Shown: positions 1 through 11,830 of the stretch, piece by piece
Layout: each line of letters starts with the position of its first letter
Position numbering within the stretch: position 1 is the stretch's first letter
DNA from: Apteryx mantelli
Lineage: Eukaryota; Chordata; Aves; Apterygiformes; Apterygidae
Length of the DNA: 64,000 nt
Direction: 5' to 3'
Assembly (NCBI RefSeq): GCF_036417845.1
Contig: NW_027118744.1
Location: 1 to 64,000 of the forward strand
Program-made: the position numbers and the translations under genes
Notes under the pieces: generated by a model
The model's input: the letters and a program-made list of their open reading frames with translations, nothing else
Databases searched by the model: none
What the model was told of the DNA's origin: nothing

Positions 1-198
1 AGAGAATGTGTCATTCATCTTCAAAAAGGCCCAAAAGAATGATCAAGGGAACTAAAGCCTGTTTAACCACACTCTGGTGAGGAGTTTGTCATAGAGCATG
101 TCCTGTTCAATCACGTTTGAGAGTACACAAAGGAGAAAGTGACTGGGAACAGACAGCATGGATTTACCTGGGGTAGATCATGCTCAACCAATCTCATT
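1..198 (+). mobile_element. Old CR1 LINE, reverse transcriptase part, segment 1 of 3
   Basis: This segment encodes a decayed piece of the CR1 ORF2 reverse transcriptase, recognisable by a QHGFT motif and a CSTNLI block near its end. The next residues of that domain (AFYDEMTGFLDE) are found only at 687, so the element was split by the younger CR1 at 199-686. It has internal stops and is not functional. Confidence 0.8.
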
Positions 199-686
199 CA
201 CATCTGGAGTACTGTGTCCAGTTCTGGGCTCCCCAGTACAAGAGAGACATGGCACTACTGGAGAGAGTCCAGTGAAGGGCTACAAAGATGATTAGGGGAC
301 GGGAGCATCTCTCATATGAGGAAAGGCTGAGAGAGCTGGGCCTGTTTAGCCTGGAGAAGAGAAGGCTGAGAGGAGATCTTATCAATGTGTACAAGTATCT
401 ACAGGGAGGGTGTCAAGAGGATGGGACCAGACTCTTTTCAGTGGTGCCCAGTGACAGGACACAAGGCAATGGGCACAAGCTGAAACACAGGAAGTTCCAT
501 CTGAATATGAGGAGAAACTTCCTGACTGTGAGGGTGACAGAGCACTGGAAGAGGTTGCCCAGAGAGGTTGTGGAGTCTCCTTCTCTGGAGATATTTAAAA
601 CCCATCTGGACTCAATCCTGTACAATGTGCTCTAGGTGACCCTGCTTCCAGCCTCAACCATTCTGTGATTCTGTGATTCTGTGATT
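199..686 (+). mobile_element. Younger CR1 LINE 3' end inserted into an older CR1
   Basis: This is a 5'-truncated CR1. It starts in the conserved stretch around 'ctggagtactgtgtccagtt', continues through the end of ORF2 and the short 3' UTR, and ends in three copies of the octamer ATTCTGTG at about 660-686. A 115-codon open frame (288-635) is the CR1 ORF2 C-terminus. The insertion falls between two codons of an older CR1. Confidence 0.93.
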
Positions 687-1373
687 GCCTTCTATGATGA
701 AATGACTGGATTTCTGGATGAGAGAAGAACAGTAGATGTTATCCACCTTGACTTCAGTAAGGCTTTTAACAGCATCTGCCACAATATTCTTGTACCCATA
801 GTAGGTCCTTACCATCTAAACGGGTGGATAAGTAGGCTGGAAAAAAATGGTTGAATGTTCAGGCTCAGTAGGTCAAAATAAATGGGTTGCATTCTACCTA
901 CAGGCCAGTGACAAATGGAGTGCTGCAGGGTCCTAGGACCTGCCCTCTTTAACATCTTTTTAACAGTCTGGAGGAGCTGACAGAGGTCATAAAGTTTGCA
1001 GATGACACTAAACTGGGGCAACTGCTTGATGCACAGATGGTCAGGGCTGCCTTCTGGAGCACCTAGACAGGCTGGAGGAATGGGCTGACAGGAACCTCGG
1101 GAAGTCCAACCAGGACAAATGCACAGTTATGCACCTGGGATAGCCTAATCCCCCTGCAATGATACGTGCTTGGGACTGTCTGCCCAGGGAACAGGTAAAC
1201 AAAAAAGGTCCTGGGAGACTGGAGGAACGTTAGGCAACACATGAGCCAACAGTGAGGAAGGCCAGAATCTTTCTGGGCTGTATGAACAGAAGTGTAGCCA
1301 GTAGATAAAGGGAAGTGACTATCCTTCTCTGCTCAGCACTCACTAGACCACATTCAGATACTGCATCCAGTTT
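687..1373 (+). mobile_element. Old CR1 LINE, reverse transcriptase part, segment 2 of 3
   Basis: The segment continues the reverse transcriptase started at 1-198: conceptual translation reads AFYDEMTGFLDE, then a degraded 'LDFSKAF' block, then an 'FADDT'-like block near 1000. It has many frameshifts. The last 59 bases (1315-1373) are repeated without a mismatch at 5211-5269, where the same element resumes. Confidence 0.85.
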
Positions 1374-1510
1374 CTTCCTCTCTTCCTTGCTTGCCTCTGC
1401 ACCCAACCTCTAACACCCCAAACGCGACTAAGTGCCATTAGAACTGAGCAGACCTCATGACCGTTCCAAAGGTGGACCCATGCAACTGACTGTGACTTCC
1501 CACAGCCTTC

Positions 1511-1676
1511 TGGAGTCAGGTAGGCCGGATTAGCATTCCAAAATCCTGAAGCTGCATAGACCAGCAGGCTGCTATGAAGATGGCCTCCTGGGCCTGGGTA
1601 GACCTGCTCACCACTCTGAGGAAAGTCTCCCAGAGCTGGGGAGATCTGCTCACTACACTGAAATCCTGGAGCCAGG
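1511..1676 (+). repeat. Left half of a ~42-bp degenerate minisatellite
   Basis: About four units of 36-43 bp follow each other. Each begins with a version of 'agctgggtagacc', passes through 'gctgctctgaag' and ends with 'gcctcctgg' or 'tcctgg'. The array breaks off at 1676, where an LTR-like sequence starts, and resumes near 2586. Confidence 0.7.
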
Positions 1677-2585
1677 TGTGACGCGCCACTAGAGGGGCAT
1701 CTGGGTTTCTTTTGGATTCCAGGGTTAGTTGTACTGAACTCGAGAGATCATCATTTGTCAAATGTGAGAATTTATTAAAGATAAGAGGCTATAACAAGGA
1801 TAAGAGTATAGTAAAGCTGAAACTATAACAAAACTAAAAATATATATACATTTGAGCTCTACAGTTCAATCACGGATGCATGATACAATGACGACTCTTA
1901 CCATTTCCTCGAGGGCCACCCCTCTGTTATAGTTTTCCCCAGATTCTCTAACAATGGGTGCACAGTACAGTGACTGCTCTCACCCCTTATGGGCCACCCT
2001 TCTGGTCTAATTTTCCCTGGTTTCTCCTCACCATGTTGTTGACATCAGGGGCATTCCCGCTGACCCTGATGGGTGGGTCCTGGGGTGCACAGGCCAGCTG
2101 AGGGTGGGTTCCAATTCACAACAAACATATGTGGCTTACTCTCTTTTATAGCCAGTCAAAACAATGCCAGCCCACAGGTATACAAAAGTAGTATATTAAT
2201 AGCAGTGTGCATATCAACAGGTAGCCTCCTGCTCAGCCCACAACACTGTTCAGTGGGTAACAATGTGCCCATTACCAGGTCCTTCTGAGGGGAATGGCTC
2301 CACAGCACTGAGATGTTTATGGTGTGGGTCTGCGGTGTCACTTCTCCTTTGTCTGGACTTGTCAATCATGGGGTCGCTAGAAGGTGTGCATCCAGGCTGC
2401 AGCAACCCCACCGTGTCATGGCTCTGGTCATAGTGCACCTGGGCTTCCTTAACTCTTGGGGAACACCCCAGAGCAAACCCCTCTTCTATGGGCTGCAGCA
2501 TCTGGAGTCCCACGCTTGCCTGTGTGGCGCCTGTCACCCAGTAGATTTGATGACAATTTCTAATTCCCAGAGCTCTGTAAACTAG
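1677..2585 (-). mobile_element. Probable solo LTR of an endogenous retrovirus
   Basis: On the minus strand this ~0.9 kb segment ends in a U5-like stretch finishing GGCGCGTCACA, about 90 bases after an AATAAA signal (TTTATT on the plus strand near 1772). It has no coding capacity and sits inside a minisatellite, as expected of a late insertion. The right-hand boundary (near 2585) is a guess and I found no target duplication, so the identification rests on composition and the poly(A)/U5 layout. Confidence 0.45.
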
Positions 2586-2815
2586 CTGACCGCTCCAAAA
2601 AAAAAAACCAAGCTGAGTAGACTTTCTGGCTGCCCTGAAGATGGCCTCCTGAAGCTGGGTAGGTCAGCTGACTCTTCCAAAGTCCTGGAGCTGGATAGAC
2701 CAATTGGCTGCTCTGCAGGCAGCCTCCCAGAGACGGTCAGACTGCCTGCCTGCTCCAATGAAAGCCTCCTGGACCTGGATAGAGTGTCTGGCTGCTGCCA
2801 AAGCAAACACAGCAG
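2586..2815 (+). repeat. Right half of the ~42-bp minisatellite
   Basis: About five units of 37-44 bp with the same core as at 1511-1676: 'agctggatagacc', 'ggctgctctgca', 'gcctcccag'. The first unit is interrupted by a run of A. Confidence 0.7.
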
Positions 2816-2844
2816 GCTGGCCACCACCAGGGAATTCCCCAACC

Positions 2845-3180
2845 ATGTTTTGTTTCCTTGGGGGATTTTATTTTCTCTCCTCCTTTTTTCTTGCTTTCTT
2901 TGCTTTGTTTTCTCTTTTTTTTTAATTTTCTTTTTTTTTTCTTTTTTTTCTGTTTTCTCCTTGGTTTCATTTTGCCTTCCCCCAGCCTTCCCCTTTCTCC
3001 TGCCCCAGGCTCACTGGGAGACCCGCTTATTGCTTCACAAACAAAACAACACACTGTCCTACAGAAGGGAAAGGTGCTGTTTCTTAATCTACACTCTTTC
3101 TCTAATTGTTCAGTGTTTTCTTTTCTTTTCATTTCATTTCATTTCATTATTTTTCTCTGTTGCTGTTCCTTCACTTTGGG
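2845..3180 (+). repeat. Pyrimidine-rich low-complexity tract
   Basis: The plus strand is mostly T and C for over 300 bases, ending in five tandem TTTCA units near 3130-3150. The open frames here are artefacts of this composition. Confidence 0.85.
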
Positions 3181-4112
3181 GCCCAGATGTTGCTTGGGGC
3201 TAAGGAAGAATCCCTGACCCCAGGCTGCCTGGCACCCTGAGGCAGCAGGGGGCCCAGGCAAGCTCTCGCCACCCCGCAGCCCTTCTCTCACTGCACAGGA
3301 GGAAGGCAGCTGTGGCTGCATGGGGCTGAACAGGTGTGGCTCACCAGGATCTGTGAGCTCTCCAGGGAAGGAGATTCCATGCATGTCATCTGCTTCTGTT
3401 CCCCCTACACACCCTCTGGCCATCAAGCACTCTGGGAGACATGCTTATTACCAAGCCCAGAACATGTGGGAAGGAAAGAAAAGATAAAAGAGAGTGGTAC
3501 TTGACCCCAATGCCTCCCCCTTGCTCAGCCTTCTCCCAACCCACCACAGGAGTAGGGTAGCACCAGGCTCAGGGGCAGGGCAGGCAGTTTGGCATGGAGA
3601 CAAGTTCTACCCAGCGCATGAGTCTTAAGCATCAGGGGCCAGGCCTGCCCACCTGCTGAAACTGTGTGGAAATGGCTGGCTGGCTGCCACCTGCACTCGT
3701 CCATTTGCCGTGGCAGAGCCAGTAGAGCGACACCGGGTCTACCCCACACCCTGCAGAGAGTGAGGGGCATGCTAGAGCTGGACACAGTGACCATCACACT
3801 AGGGGAGGCTGAGGGTGGCAGCTGACTTTTCAAGCTCTGAGGTCAACTAGCCCCTGAGCAGGGGAGGTAAAGAATAAAAATAAGGTGGGAGCTGGACCCC
3901 TCCTGATGCAAGAAGGGGCCTCCTGCTTGCACCCTCCCCCTCCACCACTGCAGCCCTCACCACCACTGGTGGCAGGGAGGGTTGGCACTGGAGGAACTGA
4001 GGGGAAGGCCACCCAGCTACCCAGCATGTGCTGGCAGCCAAACCCCCACCCTGCCTCGGATGACCAGCAAAATCTTGTGTCAAGGACCAGGCCTCCTATA
4101 TACAAAACCCTG
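3181..4112. other. GC-rich non-coding stretch
   Basis: GC-rich sequence between the pyrimidine tract and the next CR1. I see no conserved protein, RNA or repeat in it; the open frames are short, overlapping and compositionally biased. Confidence 0.5.
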
Positions 4113-5083
4113 AGCTAGCGCTGTCCCCCAGGGGTCAGTTCTGGTTCCAATCTTGTTCAACTTCTTCATCAATGACCTGGATAAAGGGAAAGAGTGCACC
4201 CTCAGCAAGTTTGCTGATGATACAAAACTGGGAGGAGTGAGTGATACCCCAGAAGCCTGTGCTGCCATTCAGAGAGACCTGGACAGGCTGGAGAGCTGGG
4301 CGGAGAGGAACCTCCTGAAGTTCAACAAAGGCAAGTGCAGGGTCCTGCCCCTAGGGAGGACTAACCCCATGCACCAGTACAGGTTGGGGGTTGACCTGCT
4401 GGAAAGCAGCTCTGCAGAGAAGGACCTGGGAGTGCTGGTGGACACCAGGTTGACCATGAGGCAGCAATGTGCCTGGTGGTCAATGGTATCCTGGAGTGTA
4501 TGAGGAAGAGTGTTGCCAGCAGGCCGAGGGAGATGATCCTTCCCCTCTACTCAGCCCTGCTGAGGCCACAGCTGGACTACTGCATCCAGTTCTGGGCTCC
4601 CCAGAACAAGAGAGACATAGAACAACTGGAATGAGTCCAGCAAAGGGCTACTAAAATGATTAAGGGACTGGAGCATCTCTCATATGGGGAAAGACTGAGA
4701 GAGCTGGGCCTATTTAGCCTGGAGAAGACTGAGAGGGGATCTTATTAATGTATACAAATATCTAAAGGGAGGGTGTCAAGAGGATGGGGCCAGACTCTTT
4801 TCAGTGGTCCCCAGCAACAGGACAAGAGGCAACGGGCACAACCTGAAACACAGAAAGTTCCATCTGAACATGAGAAAAAACTTCTTGACTGTGAGGGTGA
4901 CAAAGCACTGGAACAGGTTGCCCAGAGAGGTTGTGGAGTTTCCTTCTCTGGAGATGTTCAAAACCCACCTGGACACGATCCTGTGCAACGTGCTCTAGGT
5001 GACCCTGCTTGAGCAGGGAGGTTGGACATAGACGATCTGCAGAGGTCCCTTCCAACCTCAACCATTCTGCAATTCTGACCCAG
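4113..5083 (+). mobile_element. CR1 LINE with end of reverse transcriptase and 3' UTR
   Basis: The element starts in the reverse transcriptase palm. Translation gives NFFINDLD, then the FADDTKLGG catalytic block (the CR1 version of YxDD), then [11 protein letters not shown] and the ORF2 C-terminus. The 3' end is the standard 'gaggtcccttccaacctcaaccattct'. It lies inside the 3.8 kb block that interrupts the old CR1. Confidence 0.93.
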
Positions 5084-5210
5084 AATCAGGTCATCTATGA
5101 ATGATTTAGAAGCAGATTCTCCACTAACACGTGGATCTCAATGAGTGAAAGGTCATGCCACATCTGTCTGCACTCCAGTCCCAACAATGAGCAGCACATC
5201 ACACTGAGGA

Positions 5211-5727
5211 GTGACTATCCTTCTCTGCTCAGCACTCACTAGACCACATTCAGATACTGCATCCAGTTTTGTGCCTTCAATGAAAGAAAGACATCAATAA
5301 ACTGGAGTGAGTTCAGCAGAGGGCCATCAAGACAGTAAGGGGCTGGAGTACCTGCGCTCTGAGAAGAGGTTAGGGAGCTGGGCCTGGCTAGGCTCAGCTT
5401 GGAGAAGGGAAGGCTTCGGGGGCACGTCATAGCATTCCTCCATTGCAAGCTTACCATGAATAAAGAGCCAGGCTCCTCACAGTGATTCATGGCAGAAGAA
5501 TGAGAGAAAATGGACATGAGCTCAACCAAGAACTGAACAAAGCTTTGGAACAAGGGCCAAGAGAGGATGTGCTATCTCTTACTCCGCTGGTTTTCCAGAT
5601 CCAACTGGACAAAGGTCTGAGAAACTTGGTGTGGATTCAGTGTTGACTTGGCTTTGAGCAGACGGTTGGACTAAAGCCCTCCCAAGGTCCCTTCTGACCT
5701 GAAGGACTCTGTGATTCTCTGATCTCT
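5211..5727 (+). mobile_element. Old CR1 LINE, 3' end, segment 3 of 3
   Basis: This is the continuation of the CR1 at 1-198 and 687-1373. It repeats 59 bases of segment 2 exactly, then runs through the ORF2 C-terminal region to the CR1 3' end ('cccttctgacctgaaggactctgtgattctctgatct'). Its divergence from consensus is clearly higher than that of the neighbouring CR1 at 4113-5083. Confidence 0.85.
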
Positions 5728-6394
5728 GGTGGTAGCTACTGCAGTTCTTATACTCATGAATTTCTCCTCTGCATCTGGGGGGAAGAGGTTTAATTCCGAA
5801 TGACTTTTTTCTTCAGAATGGGCCCATCAGATTAAGAAGACTTCCTCACAGCCCTCAACACCATGCCAAATGAGTGTGATGAGAAACCAAATGAGAAAGT
5901 CAAGGCATGAGCGTAATTGAGTTATGATGCCTTCTGGAGCATTGGTGGAGGACTGAGCTGGATAAAGAGACCAAGCAAAATCCCATCTGGCCAGCTTCTT
6001 GGCCTCTGCACTGACCTAACAGCAAATCATCTCTGGAGAGAGAGGTAGTGAAGTGACAAAATCATTCCCAGCACAGTCTAGAACCCTTGCAGTGTGGATG
6101 GTCAGGAAAACTGGACTCCAGCGCAAAACAGGGAATGATCCATAGTGACAAATTGAACATATCCGTACATTCTAGTATGCCTAAGATCCTTTGCGGATCC
6201 AGTAAAATCCAGAAGTATTTAAAGACTATTAAGGGTTAAGTAGGTTAATTTCATCACTATTTTCCTCACTGAAATCAATAAAAGAAATATGAATGGAGAT
6301 TTACAGGAAGAAGTACTTCTCTTTGGCACCTGAAAAATGCTGTGTGCCTAGAGGTGCTTACATTTTCTACTGAATGTAGTGCTGAGTCTGGTGT
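5728..6394. other. Unassigned sequence between CR1 copies
   Basis: AT-balanced sequence without an open frame, RNA or repeat that I recognise. Confidence 0.5.
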
Positions 6395-6696
6395 TAGGTG
6401 TCTTAAAGCGTACTTCAGGAAGGACAAATGCAAAGTCCTGACCTTGGGAAGGAAGAATCCCTCCCACAATACAGGCATGAGACTGCCTGCCTGTGGAGCT
6501 GCTCTGCAGAAAAGGGACGGGGCGATCCTGGCCAAGCGTGAGCTGAACGTGAGCCCGCAGTGTACTGCGGCAGCAAAGAAGGCCAACAGTGTGCAGGGCT
6601 GTATTAAGAGAAGCAAAGCCAGGAGACCAAGGGAAGTGATTATCCACCTCTATTCAGTACTTGCTAGTCTCTGTCTAGATACTGCATCCAGTTTTG

Positions 6697-6749
<53 letters not shown>

Positions 6750-6990
6750 CTCCATACAGGGGGAGATGTGGAGAAACTTGGACAAGTGCAGTGGAAGGCT
6801 ACCCAGATGGTCTAGGGCTGGAGCACATGTCCTGTGAGGAGAGGCTGAGGAGGCTGGGATTGTTCAGCCTGGAGAAGGGAAGGCTTCAGGGGAACCTAAC
6901 AGCAGCCTTTGAATGCTTACCAAGAGGTCACCAAGAAGACAGAGCCAGGCTCTTTATCACGGTGCATGGTGGAGGATGAGATACAATGGG
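6395..6990 (+). mobile_element. CR1 LINE fragment interrupted by a microsatellite
   Basis: Translation reads FRKDKCKVLTLGRKNPS, the motif just after the CR1 catalytic palm, and later [23 protein letters not shown], both typical of CR1 ORF2 ends. A (TC)n(CA)n tract at 6697-6747 expanded in the middle. The 3' UTR tail is missing. Confidence 0.87.
6697..6747 (+). repeat. (TC)n(CA)n microsatellite
   Basis: About eight TC units are followed by about 17 CA units, inside a CR1 copy. Confidence 0.95.
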
Positions 6991-8660
6991 TAGAAGCCAC
7001 TTTTGAGCTCCTCACTGGTGGGAGGGGCAGCTGTTCTTCAGCTCTCCAGACCCCTTGGATGTAGCTGTACACCCATAGGCCAGAGGGTGATCAACTGCTG
7101 TGTTCCAAAGCAGCACCCCCAGGTGCCTCCAGCGCATGTGGCTGGCTCATGAGAAAAGGGTAGGGCAGCTGCCAAGGGTAGGTAGGAGCAGCTCCTAAAC
7201 TGGTTATTTTGAAAAACCTTTTTCTTTCCCATTTGGTGCAGGAGTCTCCCAGCAGCTCTCTGGCAGCTCCACAAGTCTGTGCCAGATATCAGGAAACATG
7301 GAGACCCAGAGCCAGTGGCAGGTTCCAGCAGCTGTTGCCCACTTGTGAGAGAGTTAAGCTGGACACCGCAGCGTGGGAAAGCCCAATGCCAGTTCCAGTT
7401 CGTGCCATTTGAATGCAGATGGTTGGTGGTGCCCTGTGCATCTCCACCAGCTACCAAAGGCTTCAAGGACCTTGACTGGTTCCCTGTCACAGGGAATGTG
7501 GCAGTGCTGGTGCTCAGGCCAGAGCAGTAATCTCTCCTGCATGCCGATCCATAGCCACACACACAGTCTGCTGAGGTGTTCCGGGAACCCTCTGGCGGGT
7601 CAGTGCTTCTCTGCTCCCTGTCATGGGAGTGTAGGGGTGCCAATGCTCATGCTGTAGTGGGCACTCTCTTGGAGATGCTGATCCACACCCATATGCAGTG
7701 CCTGCTGCTGGTCTGTCCTCAGTAGCTATGCTGGCCACCTGAGCTGGCTCAGGACTTGAACGTTGATTTCCCTGATCGATGAGGCCACTTGGGTTGTGTC
7801 AGAGAGGACTGCCAGCAGGTCAGCTCCTCTTTGCTCACTGTCACAGAGGGCTTGGGGCTGTGGCGTGTTCAGGTAGGGTAGTGTCCTCTCCAGTTTGCTT
7901 CCTGTCATATTCAAGGTGCTACCCACTGGAGCAAGGGTGGGGCAGGCAGGTACCCTCCCGCTTTCCTCAGGCTTTGTCACTGAACCAAGCTTTCTGATTC
8001 TGGAGGGAGATCCACTGAACCTGCACCAGGCAGTAGCCAGGTTTCTAAGCAGGGCTTTCCACTTCCACCTCAGCAGATGACCATGTCCCTCTATTCAACA
8101 TATATAAAGCTTAAAATCCCAGGCTAGGAAGCACATTTGAGTGACATGAAGACCTCCCTTAGGCATCTCTGCACTCTCTGAATCCAAATGTTTCTGTAAG
8201 GCTTGGGGTGGAGTTCATCTGGGGCCCACATTTGTATTATAGACAGTTGGCTAATGCCATCATCAAGCAGGAAGTGAGAGATCTGGTTCCAGGAAATGTT
8301 CTGCTGCAGGGAGCTGCAGCTCACAGATGCCATGTCTCAAAACAGTAACACATGGAGGGGGTATTTGATAAATAGCCACATAAATAGAAATTATTAAATT
8401 TGGTTGACCTAATCCCACTCCTAAAATTAGGCAGGATGAATTCCAACCATGGAAAAGATCTAAAATAAGCCAAAGGTAATCCACTCTGAACTACCTCACC
8501 TTCTCTTGGCATGGTTATCCTCAGAAAGTCTGAGCCCTCAGAGCCCTGGCTGTAGAAGCATTGTAGGAACATGCCTGTGACTTGTGCCTCTGTGTGTTGG
8601 TGGGGGTATGGCACTTGGAGTGCCATAGTGTTATGCCAGTGTGCATCACACAAAGATTTG
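6991..8660. other. Non-coding stretch with a locally duplicated ~134-bp unit
   Basis: Two diverged copies of a ~134-bp unit lie head to tail, starting with 'ccctgtca' at about 7482 and 7616 and sharing 'atgc[ct]gatcca' at about 7541 and 7676. Further 'ctgtcac' cores occur near 7845 and 7900. The 201-codon minus-strand frame at 7038-7643 crosses this duplication and resembles no protein I know; I regard it as chance. The remainder shows nothing I can support. Confidence 0.5.
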
Positions 8661-9076
8661 GCGGGGGGGCGGGGGGGGGGGGGAGGGAAGCACTGTTCTG
8701 AAAACTTTATGTAAGAGGTTAAATATTGAGAAGTTGCAGCTAATTTGTGAAATAAGAGACTGGCAGGAATAAAATTAAAGAATTTTAGTTTATCATCATC
8801 ATCAAGAAGAAGAAGAAGAAAAAGAAGAATTCTATTAGAACATTGTGCTGTTCTTGTAGTGGTAGTAGCACTAATTCCAAGACTTCCTTGAGAGCTTCTG
8901 ATTTTTTTCTTTGGCTCCAGGCTTCATTCTGCTTAGATCCTGAAAGGACTACCTCAAACCTCTACAACCTCCTCTCTGCCCAGCTCTTTTTTCCCCAGGA
9001 CACTTCCTCATCACTTTATCACACTGTCTACCCTTTATTTTTAAGTTGAGTAAAGTTACAGTAATCCCTCACAAAG
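8661..9076 (+). repeat. Unclassified dispersed repeat, copy 1
   Basis: Starts with a G-rich run, contains ATAAAATTAAAG, a (TCA)n(AGA)n tract and a conserved end block 'gatcctgaaaggactacctc'. It aligns over its whole length with 50375-50763 with scattered substitutions and small gaps. No coding capacity and no recognised family. Confidence 0.75.
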
Positions 9077-9317
9077 CCTTCCCTACGGAAGTCTTCTCTA
9101 CATACTGATCTGATTTATATCACCTCATATTATGTACCGCTCCATCCTCCTTCCATGGAGCTCCATTGGATGTTTATTTCATGCCCATTTGCCTTCACAA
9201 CCTTTTTGTACTGCAAGCATACTGAATGACTTCTGAAGTAAACCATGTATCCCACAACACCCCTTTCCAAGAGCAGGGTGTGATTCTTCCATTCTTGGTC
9301 CAGAAAATGTGTAAAGC

Positions 9318-10165
9318 TTCACAGAATCACAGAATGGTTGAGGTTGGAAGGGACCTCTGGAGATCATCTAGTCCAACCTCCCTGCTCAAGCAGGGTCACC
9401 TAGAGCACGTTGCACAGGATCGTGTCCAGGTGGGTTTTGAACATCTCCAGAGAAGGAAACTCCACAACCTCTCTGGGCAACCTGTTCCAGTGATCTGTCA
9501 CCCTCACAGTTAAAGATTTTTCCTCATGTTCAGACGGAACTTTCTGTGTTTCAGTTTGTGCCCATTGCCTCATGTTCTGTCACTGGGCATCCCTGAAAAA
9601 GAGTCTGGCTCCATCCTCTTGACACCCTCCCTTCAGCTATATATATGCACTGGTAAGGTCCCCTCTCAGTCTTCTCTTCTCCAGGCTGAACAGGCCCAGC
9701 TCTCTCAGCCTTTCCTCATATGAGAGATGCTCCAGTCCCTTAATCATCTTTGTAGCCCTTTGCTGGACTCATTCCAGTTGCTCTATGCCTCTCTTGTATT
9801 GGGGAGCCCAGAACTGGACACTGTACTCCAGCTGTGGCCTCAGCAGAGCTGAGTAGAAGGGGAGGATCACCTCCCTCGACCTGCTGGCAATGCTACCTGC
9901 TCCTAATGATGCTCAGGATACCATTGGCTGCCTTTGCCACCAGGCACATTGCTGGCTCACGGTCCACCAGCACTCCCAGGTCCTTCTCTGCAGAGCTGCT
10001 TTCCAGCAGGTCAACCCCCAGCCTGTACTGGTGCATGGGGTTATTCCTCCCCAGGTGCAGGACCCTGCACTTCCCTTGGCTGAACTTCATGAGGTTCCTC
10101 TCTGCCCATCTCTCCAGCCTGTCGAGGTCCCTGTGAATAGCAGCGTGGCACCTTGAGTAGGCAAT
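9318..10165 (-). mobile_element. CR1 LINE, 3' half, minus strand
   Basis: The plus strand begins with the reverse complement of the CR1 3' tail ('cacagaatcacagaatggttgaggttgg'). On the minus strand the element runs from the end of the reverse transcriptase ([20 protein letters not shown]) through the ORF2 C-terminus to the 3' UTR. Confidence 0.93.
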
Positions 10166-11449
10166 GCCAATGTTATCAGCATGACCAATACAAGGCATGG
10201 TTCCCCATCCTGAAGTACATATCTAAAATGGGTCAGACAAAGGGTGATCTCAGAACTCAGAACCCACCCCTTGAATCCTCAGATGGCATGGACACTGCTG
10301 ATTTCCCTCTTTAGAGATTGTCAGAGGTTGGATCCACTTCTATGGAGAGAAGTCTTGCCCTGAAGCCTCAGGCCTGTGGATATCTTAGATGGTTCTTCTT
10401 GGCAGCCCCCTCAGTGCCTGTTTTAGCATATTTGATGCTTTTCCATGACTCCTCTTCCCCTCGTGCCCCCCCCCCCCACACACACACGTGCAGAAATCAT
10501 GAAAATGCAAGCATTTCATAAAAGATAGTCATAAAGACCCTTATTAGAACCAATGTCCCCTCCTAAGATCTCTGGAGGAAGCTAGAAAGGTTGTAATAAG
10601 CACCAGAAAATGCCAGGAAGCCCAAGGTTTCTTCTGAAGGGTCAGTGGGTCACAGCCGAGAGGCAGTGTTTGCCACTATGTAGGGCTGGGATAGAGGGTC
10701 GAGGGGAAGGTGGGGAGAAAGGCAATGGTGGATGAGGGCTTCAGTACATCCTCAACACACGTCTGAGCCAAGATAGTTAAAGGAGGTTACGTGTGTGGGT
10801 AGAGGAGGAGAAGCTGAGTGCTGGGAACATGGTGGGGCTGAAGGCCTCTCACCACATTAGGGATGACAGAGACATTTCCATCTTGTGTGTATGCCTTAGC
10901 CTGGGAGATGGGGAATGCATGCTGCTAGGGTGTGGGTGGACAGAGCTCAATCATGCCCAAAGAGATGGCCTTTCTCTTTTTCTCTCCTTCATGCTCCACA
11001 CTTGTCTGGACCTCAGGAAACACCCATGAGCCTGGAGGATCTATGAACCTCCTGGAGTGAGGTCCCACTACAGCAGGAAAAGCAGGAACATTACTGGGGC
11101 TCGTAGGAGTGCAGGAAAAGAGCTGTGTGCATGTAGGAATGTGGCTGATATACAGGCAGGATGGAGAACACAGAGCATGCGGTGGTCATGTTTAAGAAGA
11201 AGGACGTGCAGTTCACTGCTGGGATATAGTATGAATTTGAGGACACAAGCAAGTTTGGGACTGGGATATCTTAGGTGACTGAGGAGCATTAGCAGGACTT
11301 TGAAAGAAGCCAAATGGCTTGCTGGGGAGCTCAGACATCAGCAAATTGCAGAAGCCCATAGCTTTGTTTTTCAAGCAACACCCAATGGGGATGGAGACAG
11401 CGCTGTAAAGTGAGGGAGACCTAGAGTGAAAAAAAGTCAAAGTAAGGTG
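10166..11449. other. Unassigned sequence
   Basis: Contains a short C-rich/CA run at 10469-10488. I see no conserved gene or repeat; open frames are short. Confidence 0.5.
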
Positions 11450-11830
11450 AGCAACTGGGACAATCGCCTTGATCATCCATACTGGCTCACCAATCTCATT
11501 CTTGTCCTTCCTGTGTTTAGGAAGGACTTCCATGAACGTTTGCTCCAAAACCTTCCCAGGAACTGAGGTAAGGCTGACAGGCCTATAGTTCCCTGGATCT
11601 CCCTTGATGCCCTTCTTTCAAATGGGTATGACATGGGCCTTTTGGCAATCATCAGAAACCTTCCTGATCACTCTTGTCTTTCCAAGACGATTGAGGGTGG
11701 GCTTGCAATGACATCAGCCAGCTGTCCAGCACATGCAGAGCCATCACGTCTGGTCCCATGGGATTGGCACATATGCCTTCTTTCACAATCCCCTTGGCTC
11801 CTTCATTGTCCCAGGATGCTACATCAAGGG
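11450..11830 (-). mobile_element. CR1 LINE reverse transcriptase fragment, minus strand
   Basis: Minus-strand translation contains PKHRKDKNEIGEPVW and an upstream 'SLTSVPGK'-like block, both from the fingers region of CR1 reverse transcriptase. The 3' part and tail are absent, so this is an internal fragment of an older copy. Confidence 0.85.

Noticed and set aside
2784-3217. Hydrophobic 119-139-codon frames
   Set aside because: Phe/Leu/Ser-rich translation of a pyrimidine tract.
6697-6747. CRISPR-like or other array structures
   Set aside because: All short tandem arrays here are simple microsatellites or minisatellites in eukaryotic DNA; no spacer-repeat architecture exists.
7038-7643. 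201-codon minus-strand open frame
   Set aside because: It spans a local ~134-bp duplication, resembles no family and has Cys/His/Pro-rich composition typical of chance frames in GC-rich DNA.
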